This document shows, piece by piece, positions 1 through 5,301 of a stretch of DNA of 64,000 bases. The translations under genes were made by a program, and so were the position numbers. The DNA is from RBC074 sp964470555. Lineage in GTDB: Bacteria; Acidobacteriota; Blastocatellia; RBC074. Within the stretch, counting starts at the first letter, position 1; every line of letters starts with the position of its first letter. Below the pieces are notes generated by a model, which did not search any database, was not told the origin of the DNA, and saw nothing but the letters and a program-made list of their open reading frames with translations. The stretch lies in contig CAYYDG010000027.1 of assembly GCA_964470555.1 (NCBI GenBank), positions 1-64,000 of the forward strand, in the 5' to 3' direction.

Positions 1-66
1 ATTTGCTTATCTTGTTCGACAACCTTCCATACACACAAGTGAAAACCGATCTAAACCTCCGTTGAT

Positions 67-91
67 GAGGGTTCGATTCCCTCCTTCGGCA
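67..91 (+). tRNA. tRNA 3' portion (T arm and acceptor strand), degenerate or unassigned
   Basis: A canonical T arm (GAGGG, loop TTCGATT, CCCTC) is followed by a 7-nt acceptor strand CTTCGGC and discriminator A. I could not find a convincing matching 5' acceptor strand or anticodon arm in bases 1-66. The best pairing, GTTCGAC at 14-20, has two mismatches. It is either a degenerate tRNA or one with an unusual body; it shows the array extends to the window edge. Confidence 0.5.
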
Positions 92-102
92 TTGCAGTTT
101 TT

Positions 103-170
103 GCGGGTGGGCAAGTGTTCAGTTAGGTCTCATAAGCCTCGACTCGCTGGGAGCGTTACCCAGACCCGCA
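103..170 (+). tRNA. tRNA-Met-like (CAT), short, atypical T loop
   Basis: Acceptor strands GCGGGT and ACCCGC pair perfectly, with discriminator A. The anticodon loop CTCATAA gives CAT. The T stem CTGGG/CCCAG is present, but its loop is AGCGTTA rather than TTCGANT, and the whole gene is only 68 nt. It may be a divergent or non-functional methionine tRNA. Confidence 0.6.
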
Positions 171-190
171 ATCCGGTTCTTTTGAAGTTT

Positions 191-264
191 GGGGCGTTGG
201 GCAAGTCGGTCAAGCCGTCAGTCTTTCAAGCTGAAAATCGAGGGTTCGAATCCCTCACGCCCTA
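191..264 (+). tRNA. tRNA-Glu (TTC)
   Basis: Full cloverleaf: acceptor GGGGCGT/ACGCCCT, anticodon loop CTTTCAA (anticodon TTC), T loop TTCGAAT, discriminator A. No CCA is encoded. Confidence 0.9.
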
Positions 265-271
265 TGAAATC

Positions 272-343
272 GAGTCCGTGGCCTAATGGCAAGGCAGCGG
301 CCTTTTAAGCCGTCAGATGTGGGTTCGACTCCCACCGGACTCA
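272..343 (+). tRNA. tRNA-Lys (TTT)
   Basis: Acceptor GAGTCCG/CGGACTC, anticodon stem CGGC/GCCG around CTTTTAA (anticodon TTT), T loop TTCGACT, discriminator A. It starts 8 nt after the glutamate tRNA. A second tRNA-Lys(TTT) with a different body lies at 48563-48635. Confidence 0.9.
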
Positions 344-358
344 TTCTGTTCTTTGATT

Positions 359-449
359 GCTCCTGTAGCTTAATTCGGGAAAGCGGCTCGGGAAAAATGT
401 GTCAGCATCATCGGGCGCTTGAGTCCGGGTTCAAATCCTGGCTGGAGTC
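359..449 (+). tRNA. Class II tRNA-like gene, anticodon unresolved
   Basis: Acceptor GCTCCTG/CTGGAGT has one mismatch. The D arm GCTT/AAGC and T arm CCGGG/CCTGG with loop TTCAAAT are clear. It matches the next unit (471-560) closely in length and layout, so it appears to be its paralogue with a long variable arm. Its anticodon stem does not pair convincingly (CTCG against TGTG), so amino-acid identity cannot be read. Probably degenerate. Confidence 0.5.
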
Positions 450-470
450 TTTTGTGTTGGCTGCTGATCG

Positions 471-560
471 GCTCCTGTAGCTCAACAGGCAGAGCGGCAC
501 GCTTATAACGTGTAAGCACCGGACTGGTGCGAGATCCGGGTTCGAATCCCGGCGGGGGCA
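471..560 (+). tRNA. Class II tRNA with anticodon TAT (Ile-type anticodon, long variable arm)
   Basis: Acceptor GCTCCTG/CGGGGGC pairs with wobbles. The D arm is GCTC/GAGC, and the anticodon stem GCACG/CGTGT encloses CTTATAA, giving TAT. The variable region is about 22 nt and contains a 5-bp hairpin, GCACC-GGACT-GGTGC. The T arm is CCGGG/CCCGG with TTCGAAT. Long arms belong to bacterial Leu, Ser and Tyr tRNAs, whereas TAT reads the Ile codon AUA, so the charging identity is uncertain. Confidence 0.75.
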
Positions 561-576
561 TTTTTGTCGTTTTTAT

Positions 577-650
577 GGTGGGCGTAGCTCAATTGGCAGA
601 GCGCCTGACTGTGGATCAGGTCATTACCGGTTCGAATCCGGTCGCTCGCC
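577..650 (+). tRNA. tRNA-His (GTG)
   Basis: Acceptor GTGGGCG/CGCTCGC with an extra 5' G opposite a C discriminator, the hallmark of histidine tRNA. Anticodon stem CTGA/TCAG around CTGTGGA gives GTG. T loop TTCGAAT. Confidence 0.93.
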
Positions 651-667
651 CTGTTTTTGAAGTTCAT

Positions 668-739
668 TGGGATGTCGTCTAACTGGCAGGACGGTAGTCT
701 TTGAAGCTGCCTATCGAGGTTCGAATCCTCGCATCCCAG
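668..739 (+). tRNA. tRNA-Gln (TTG)
   Basis: Acceptor TGGGATG/CATCCCA, anticodon loop CTTTGAA (TTG), T arm CGAGG/CCTCG with TTCGAAT, discriminator G as expected for glutamine. Confidence 0.92.
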
Positions 740-743
740 TTTT

Positions 744-816
744 GCACCTGAAGCTCAGATGGCGGAGCACGTGGCTGATAACCGCGCGGTCGAAGGTTCA
801 AGTCCTTCCGGGTGCA
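744..816 (+). tRNA. tRNA-Ile (GAT)
   Basis: Acceptor GCACCTG/CGGGTGC, anticodon loop CTGATAA (GAT), T arm GAAGG/CCTTC with TTCAAGT, discriminator A. It has a normal short variable loop, unlike the TAT unit at 471. Confidence 0.9.
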
Positions 817-833
817 TGGAGATTGCCCAATTT

Positions 834-907
834 GGGATCGTGGGCCAGTTGGAGTGGCCGCAGCCCTGTCAAGGCTGAGATCGCGGGTTCAAGTCCCGTC
901 GGTCCCG
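834..907 (+). tRNA. tRNA-Asp (GTC)
   Basis: Acceptor GGGATCG/CGGTCCC, anticodon stem AGCC/GGCT around CTGTCAA (GTC), T loop TTCAAGT, discriminator G as in bacterial aspartate tRNAs. Confidence 0.92.
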
Positions 908-930
908 TCATAGTTGTTTGAACAATGTTT

Positions 931-1003
931 TGAGGGATAGCCAAGCGGCAAGGCACTCGCCTGTTAAGCGAGCGATGCGTGGGTTCGAATCCCACTCCCT
1001 CAG
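931..1003 (+). tRNA. tRNA-Asn (GTT)
   Basis: Acceptor TGAGGGA/TCCCTCA, anticodon loop CTGTTAA (GTT), T arm GTGGG/CCCAC with TTCGAAT, discriminator G. Confidence 0.92.
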
Positions 1004-1009
1004 TCCATT

Positions 1010-1071
1010 GCGGCGAATGCTGATGGAACTACATCTGTAAAATGAATGTTTCATCATTACTTGTCGCCGCA
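1010..1071 (+). tRNA. Possible minimal tRNA-Tyr-like unit (GTA)
   Basis: This 62-nt segment fills the only large gap in the array. Perfect 7-bp acceptor-like strands GCGGCGA/TCGCCGC are followed by A. A loop reading CTGTAAA sits between CAT and ATG, giving anticodon GTA, with a small hairpin AATG-TTTCAT-CATT where the T arm should be. D and T arms are far from canonical. It may be a decayed or armless tRNA, or just a hairpin. Confidence 0.35.
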
Positions 1072-1076
1072 TTCAT

Positions 1077-1150
1077 GTGAGCGATGCGCTAATGGCAGCG
1101 CACCAGTCTTCCAAACTGGCTTTCAGCGGGTTCGATTCCCGTCGCTCACT
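1077..1150 (+). tRNA. tRNA-Gly (TCC)
   Basis: Acceptor GTGAGCG/CGCTCAC, anticodon stem CCAGT/ACTGG around CTTCCAA (TCC), T loop TTCGATT, discriminator T. Confidence 0.92.
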
Positions 1151-1153
1151 TTT

Positions 1154-1226
1154 GCTGGTGTAGCTCAATTGGATGAGCCGCCGTCTCGTAAGCGGCAGGA
1201 TATGGGTTCGAATCCCATCGCCAGCT
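1154..1226 (+). tRNA. tRNA-Thr (CGT)
   Basis: Acceptor GCTGGTG/CGCCAGC, anticodon stem GCCGT/GCGGC around CTCGTAA (CGT), T loop TTCGAAT, discriminator T. It begins 4 nt after the glycine tRNA. Confidence 0.9.
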
Positions 1227-1230
1227 TTCT

Positions 1231-1302
1231 TGAGAGATCGTCCAAGTGGCAGGACTGCGGATTCTGACTCCGCCAATCGTGGTTCGAATCCGCGTCTCTC
1301 AG
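1231..1302 (+). tRNA. tRNA-Gln (CTG)
   Basis: Acceptor TGAGAGA/TCTCTCA, anticodon stem GCGGA/TCCGC around TTCTGAC (CTG), T loop TTCGAAT, discriminator G. It is the second glutamine isoacceptor in the array. Confidence 0.88.
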
Positions 1303-1306
1303 TTAC

Positions 1307-1379
1307 AGGAACGTAGCTCAGCGGCCAGAGCATTGGTCTTACAAACCAGCGGTCGTGGGTTCGAGTCCCACCGTTCCTA
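1307..1379 (+). tRNA. tRNA-Val (TAC)
   Basis: Acceptor AGGAACG/CGTTCCT, anticodon loop CTTACAA (TAC), T arm GTGGG/CCCAC with TTCGAGT, discriminator A. Confidence 0.92.
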
Positions 1380-1392
1380 CTTTTGACAATTT

Positions 1393-1465
1393 GGGGTCGT
1401 AGCCAAACTGGAAAGGCGCTGGTCTTGCAAATCGGTCATTGTGGGTTCGATTCCCACCGATTCCA
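1393..1465 (+). tRNA. tRNA-Ala (TGC)
   Basis: Acceptor GGGGTCG/CGATTCC pairs with two G-T wobbles. The anticodon loop CTTGCAA gives TGC. T loop TTCGATT, discriminator A. The G-T pair at positions 3:70, an alanine identity element, appears to be present. Confidence 0.9.
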
Positions 1466-1474
1466 TATATTTTT

Positions 1475-1546
1475 CTGGGTGTGGGGCAGTGGTCGCCCAC
1501 TTGCCTTGGGAGCAAGCCGACGCAGGTTCGAATCCTGCCGCCCAGA
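1475..1546 (+). tRNA. tRNA-Pro (TGG)
   Basis: Acceptor CTGGGTG/CGCCCAG, anticodon stem CTTGC/GCAAG around CTTGGGA (TGG), T arm GCAGG/CCTGC with TTCGAAT, discriminator A. Confidence 0.92.
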
Positions 1547-1552
1547 CTTTTT

Positions 1553-1630
1553 GTTCGTGTAGCTCAGCGGAACTTACAGAGCGCTGGTCTACGAAACCAG
1601 AGGCCGAAGGTTCGAATCCTTCCACGGACA
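1553..1630 (+). tRNA. tRNA-Arg (ACG)
   Basis: Acceptor GTTCGTG/CACGGAC, anticodon stem CTGGT/ACCAG around CTACGAA (ACG), T arm GAAGG/CCTTC with TTCGAAT, discriminator A. The D loop is enlarged by a few bases. Confidence 0.9.
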
Positions 1631-1636
1631 TTATTT

Positions 1637-1708
1637 GGTCGGATAGCTGAGATGGATTAGCGGCGGTCTGAAAAGCCGCACAGGTTGGTTCGATTCCAAC
1701 TCCGACCA
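1637..1708 (+). tRNA. tRNA-Phe (GAA)
   Basis: Acceptor GGTCGGA/TCCGACC, anticodon stem GCGGT/GCCGC around CTGAAAA (GAA), T loop TTCGATT, discriminator A. Confidence 0.93.
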
Positions 1709-1714
1709 TTGTTT

Positions 1715-1790
1715 GGTGATGTAGCTCAGCGGAATCGAGAGCGGCTGTTTCCTAAACAGCAGGTCGTGAGTTCAAATCTCACCATCACCT
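1715..1790 (+). tRNA. tRNA-Arg (CCT)
   Basis: Acceptor GGTGATG/CATCACC, anticodon stem GCTGT/ACAGC around TTCCTAA (CCT), T loop TTCAAAT, discriminator T. Confidence 0.9.
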
Positions 1791-1794
1791 TGTC

Positions 1795-1867
1795 GTCCGC
1801 ATAGCTCAGTTGGAGGCAGCGCTCGCTTGGTAGGCGAGAGGCGTCGGTTCGATTCCGGCTGCGGGCT
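1795..1867 (+). tRNA. tRNA-Thr (GGT)
   Basis: Acceptor GTCCGCA/TGCGGGC, anticodon stem CTCGC/GCGAG around TTGGTAG (GGT), T loop TTCGATT, discriminator T. Confidence 0.9.
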
Positions 1868-1882
1868 TGACTGACAATGTTT

Positions 1883-1958
1883 GAGTCTGTCGTCTAACTG
1901 GAATCAAGGCGCTCGTCTTCTAAACGAGATCATGCAGGTTCGAATCCTGCCAGACTCA
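1883..1958 (+). tRNA. tRNA-Arg (TCT), last gene of the array
   Basis: Acceptor GAGTCTG/CAGACTC, anticodon stem CTCGT/ACGAG around CTTCTAA (TCT), T loop TTCGAAT, discriminator A. It ends 21 nt before the HNH endonuclease start codon, so the protein gene probably shares the array transcript. Confidence 0.92.
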
Positions 1959-1979
1959 TCAATTCTCAACGGAGGAGTT

Positions 1980-2537
1980 ATGGCTCTTGCCAGAAAAGTT
2001 TTGCTCTTGAACGCATCCTACGAACCACTGAGCCTGGTCTCTGCGGCAAAGGCGCTGACACTGGTGTTCAGACAGGTGGCTGAAGTTTTGGAAAAAGACA
2101 AAGGCTTCGTGTTGCGCTCGCCAAGATTTGTGTTTGATGTGCCTTCAGTCATTCGATTGACGCAATACATTGACGTTCGTTCGCGGCGCAACAAGGTGAC
2201 GAATCGTCATCGCATCCTGTCGCGCGATCATTACCGCTGCCAGTATTGCGGCAAACGCGGCACTGCATTCGATCTGACGTTAGATCACATTATGCCGCGT
2301 TCACGCGGAGGTCGGACGGTGGCGGAAAACCTGGTTGCGGCTTGCCAGGCTTGCAACAACCGCAAGGGCGACCGCACGCCCGAAGAGGCTCGCATGCCGC
2401 TGCTGACCAATCCGGCAGCTTTGTTTTACGGATTGGAACGCGCCGAATTGCGACAAGCGGCGCAGACTCGACCGGAATGGAAGAAATATCTTTTCCTGGA
2501 ACACGCCGACGAAGAGCGAGTCACACAAGCTGCATAA
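1980..2537 (+). CDS. HNH endonuclease
   Basis: A 185-aa protein with a C-terminal HNH nuclease module. Paired cysteines C87-x2-C90 and C122-x2-C125 form the structural zinc site, and D102-H103, N117 and the CNN after C125 match the HNH core. The N-terminal half (LLLNASYEPL) is typical of a widespread bacterial HNH family, known from homology rather than a defined biological role. The ATG at 1980 is chosen because GGAGGAG lies just upstream; longer reading would run into the tRNA. It begins 21 nt after the last tRNA of the array with no visible promoter or terminator between them. It could cut tRNA-array or incoming DNA, act as a homing or repair nuclease, or simply be a hitchhiker. Confidence 0.88.
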   Translation: MALARKVLLLNASYEPLSLVSAAKALTLVFRQVAEVLEKDKGFVLRSPRFVFDVPSVIRLTQYIDVRSRRNKVTNRHRILSRDHYRCQYCGKRGTAFDLTLDHIMPRSRGGRTVAENLVAACQACNNRKGDRTPEEARMPLLTNPAALFYGLERAELRQAAQTRPEWKKYLFLEHADEERVTQAA

Positions 2538-2625
2538 AACTTCCCACTATCGTCTGCGCCGGTTTGGTCAATGAAGTTTGTTGATCAAACCGGCGCTACG
2601 AAAGAGGAACATTCCTCAGCCATAT

Positions 2626-3189
2626 TCATTCACACCGCAGCGCAATCATCGGATCAATCTTCGTCGCGCGCCGAACCGGAATCCAGCAAGCCAGTAACAC
2701 GACTGCCGACAACATCAACGGCATGGCGACATACGTCAGCGTGTCCGTGGGGCAGACGTAAAGCACGCTTTTCAGCAGGCGAGTGACGGCGAAAGCTCCG
2801 GCCAATCCCAATGCCGTGCAGATGGCAATCAGCTTGATTCCCTGCCCGATCACCAACAGCAGAACGTCTTTGCCCTGCGCGCCGAGCGCCATGCGAATAC
2901 GATTTCCTGTGTGCGTTGCGCAACGCCGAACGCCAGCACGCCATAAAGTCCCAACGACCCAGCCAACGCCAGCGCTAACAAACCAAATCCACCTATCAAG
3001 GCCGCTTGCAAACGCTTATGTGGCAGCGCATCGCGCCAATAAGCGTCCAGCGTCTTGACCTGATAAATCGGCAGCCGCGCATCCAGCGAACTGATTTGCT
3101 GCTGCTATGACAACCGCAATCACCGCGAAGCCCGATTGCTTCACCAGCATTCGCACACCGTAGCGCAAGTCTTGCCAAAGAGTTTGCAT
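2626..3189 (-). pseudogene. ADOP permease pseudogene (large internal deletion and frameshift)
   Basis: The 5' end encodes the family leader MQTLWQDLRYGVRMLVKQSGF (first 20 or so residues, start at 3189), then jumps into the C-terminal FtsX domain. That domain is split by a frameshift near 2890, between AQRTQEI and MALGAQGK, and then continues to the standard tail RRATKIDPMIALRCE. About 600 codons present in intact copies are missing. It lies upstream of, and on the same strand as, the permease region, with a TPR gene between. Internal recombination among paralogues, or a simple deletion, would explain it. Confidence 0.85.
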
Positions 3190-3430
3190 AAATTCTCCAG
3201 GAAAGGGGTTAGAAGAGCGCCTATTTGAAACCGTCAAGCAAAGTTGTTCGTAGCTGGGAACCGTGCATCCAAAAAGCGGATGGCAAAAGCGGGCAAAAAA
3301 AACGCGCCACGTATACCGCGAATTCGAGTATAAGCTTCCTGTGCCCACAGCAAACCCGTTCGATTCCGTCAACCGGATTGAGCCTGCCCGCAGTTAGCAA
3401 ATCGTTTTGCCAATCGTTTCGGAGAAAGCT
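3190..3430. other. Intergenic region, divergent
   Basis: This spacer separates the permease pseudogene from the divergent TPR gene. GGAGAAAG just before 3431 is the ribosome-binding site of the TPR gene. A weak GGGA-N8-TCC half-dyad is present near 3256-3270, but no -24/-12 sequence accompanies it. Confidence 0.4.
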
Positions 3431-5197
3431 ATGACCATAAAATCGCAGACGTTTTACGCCTACACCGCGGTCGCATTGTTGCTCGCCGCTTTATTGACCG
3501 CACCCACCGTCGCGTTCCCTTCACAGGAAACCGCCGTCAAATACCTCAAACAAGGGCGCGATTTGCAGGAAGCCGGGCAATTCCAGTCCGCCGTTGAAGC
3601 CTATAAAAAAGCCATCGCGCTCGACCCGGAACTCGCCCCAGCCTACTTCAATTTGGGAGTGGCGTACTTGCAAATGGACCTGCCTGCGCTGGCATTGCCG
3701 CAATTCAAAAGTATGATCGAACTCGATGCCGACTTGGCAGAAGCCTACGCTTACCTGGGTATCTGCTATCTGGCTGAAGGCAACACACAGAAAGCCACGA
3801 CAGAATTGGAGCACGCCTTGCGGCTTAAACCAGACTTGGACATTGCGCGACACCCCTTGGCCAAAATTTATGAGAAAGCCGGGCGCAAGGCCGAAGCAGA
3901 AGCCTTGCGCAAAGGCGGCGGAGTCCCAACAGACGCGCGGCAATTTTATGTGCGCGGCCTTGACCTGCTCAGAGTCGGACATAGCAAAGAAGCGCTTGTA
4001 CCGTTGCAACGTGCGGTCGAACTCGATCCTGATTTCATTGACGCTTATCGCTTGCTCGCCGACATCAACCTGAAGCTCAAACGCCCCAACGCGGCACTGG
4101 AGGCCTTTGAACGGCTCGCAGCGCTCAAAGTCGAAGAGCCGCTTGTTTATCGCAACCTCGGCGCATTGTATTGGGATTTGAAACGGTATCGGGAATGTGC
4201 CGCCGCGCTGCAAACCGCCCAAAAGCTCGCCCCCGACAACCCGGAAGTTTATGAGACGCTCAGCCATGCCTACATTCGGTCGGAACAGTACGAAGCCGCG
4301 CGCGAGACGCTCACCACCTTGTTGCACCTACGCCCGGAAGACACCTCGGCGTTGCAACGCATGGCGGGTGTGCTGTTCATGCTCAAACGCGCGGATGAAG
4401 GCATTGCGTTCCTGCGGCAAGTCACACGGCTCAAGCCGCAAGATGCCGATGCCTTCAAGTCTCTGGGCTATCAATTGCTGAGTCTGGGACGAAACGAAGA
4501 AGGCATTGCCACCTTGCAGGAAGGTTTACGCATCAACCCAACGGATCAAGACCTCAAAGGAACGTTGGAAAACGCACTGCGTCGCGTGAGCAATACACCG
4601 GAACTCGCCAGGCTGCTGGAAGAAGTGCGGCGCAACCCACGAGATACGAATGCACTGGCCCGCCTGGGCAACGCATATTCCACACTGGGACGGCACGAAG
4701 AGGCGATTAAAGTCTTCAGTGAACTCACGCGCCTCATGCCCAATGACGAACGTGTTTTTTTGAAGCTGGGGTTTGCTTACTCAGAGATACAGCGCACGGA
4801 AGAAGCCATCAAAGCCTATCAAACGGTGGTGCGATTGAAACCGGACGATGCCGCCGGGCAACTCAATTTGGGAATGGCTTACTATGATTTGCGCCGCTAT
4901 GAAGAAGCCATTGCGCCATTCAAGGAAGTCATCAAACGCAAATCCGATACGCCAACCATTCAGATGTATCTGGGCATCGCCTATCTTGAGTTGAACCGGT
5001 TTCAAGAAGCCGTCGAAACCTTGCAAGGCGCTCTGCGCATCAAACCCAATCAACCCGAAGCGCGTTTCCGGCTGGGGCTGGCTTACCTGAAACTCGGCAA
5101 CCTCAAAGGTGCCGAGGAACAGCAACGCGCGCTCGCTCAACTCGACGCCAGTCTGGCGCAAAAGCTGGCCTCTCTGATGCCGCAAGGGCAGCGTTAG
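3431..5197 (+). CDS. Exported tetratricopeptide-repeat protein
   Basis: A 588-aa protein with an N-terminal hydrophobic stretch (about residues 10-30, ending near APTVAFPSQ) that looks like a signal peptide, then back-to-back TPR units filling the remainder. Repeats show the usual 34-residue spacing, with motifs such as DPELAPAYFNLGVAY, PDNPEVYETLSHAY and PDDAAGQLNLGMAY. TPR arrays serve as protein-binding scaffolds; the partner is not identifiable. ATG 3431 is preferred over the upstream in-frame start because GGAGAAAG lies directly before it. It converges on the solitary permease, with a hairpin between them. Confidence 0.85.
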   Translation: MTIKSQTFYAYTAVALLLAALLTAPTVAFPSQETAVKYLKQGRDLQEAGQFQSAVEAYKKAIALDPELAPAYFNLGVAYLQMDLPALALPQFKSMIELDADLAEAYAYLGICYLAEGNTQKATTELEHALRLKPDLDIARHPLAKIYEKAGRKAEAEALRKGGGVPTDARQFYVRGLDLLRVGHSKEALVPLQRAVELDPDFIDAYRLLADINLKLKRPNAALEAFERLAALKVEEPLVYRNLGALYWDLKRYRECAAALQTAQKLAPDNPEVYETLSHAYIRSEQYEAARETLTTLLHLRPEDTSALQRMAGVLFMLKRADEGIAFLRQVTRLKPQDADAFKSLGYQLLSLGRNEEGIATLQEGLRINPTDQDLKGTLENALRRVSNTPELARLLEEVRRNPRDTNALARLGNAYSTLGRHEEAIKVFSELTRLMPNDERVFLKLGFAYSEIQRTEEAIKAYQTVVRLKPDDAAGQLNLGMAYYDLRRYEEAIAPFKEVIKRKSDTPTIQMYLGIAYLELNRFQEAVETLQGALRIKPNQPEARFRLGLAYLKLGNLKGAEEQQRALAQLDASLAQKLASLMPQGQR

Positions 5198-5241
5198 GGA
5201 CCGGGCAAGAACGATCAGCGGCGTCACCATAGTCTGCTGTA

Positions 5242-5291
5242 TAGTCTGCACATGACTTCGAATCGGTGCGATGCAAGTCATTTGCAGACTA
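5242..5291. terminator. Bidirectional hairpin between convergent genes
   Basis: TAGTCTGCA and TGACTT pair with AAGTCA and TGCAGACTA, giving about 15 bp with one small internal loop. It lies between the TPR gene end (5197) and the permease end (5302). There is no strong T run, so termination may be Rho-assisted. Confidence 0.5.
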
Positions 5292-5301
5292 CGCTACGTT
5301 A

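Noticed and set aside
62..1709. Several short open frames in the tRNA array on both strands
   Set aside because: They run across structured tRNA genes and show only translated tRNA T-arm repeats (for example GFEP and RFPP patterns).
3256..3270. GGGA-N8-TCC sequence upstream of the permease pseudogene
   Set aside because: Only half matches the dyad family and there is no -24/-12 element between it and the start.
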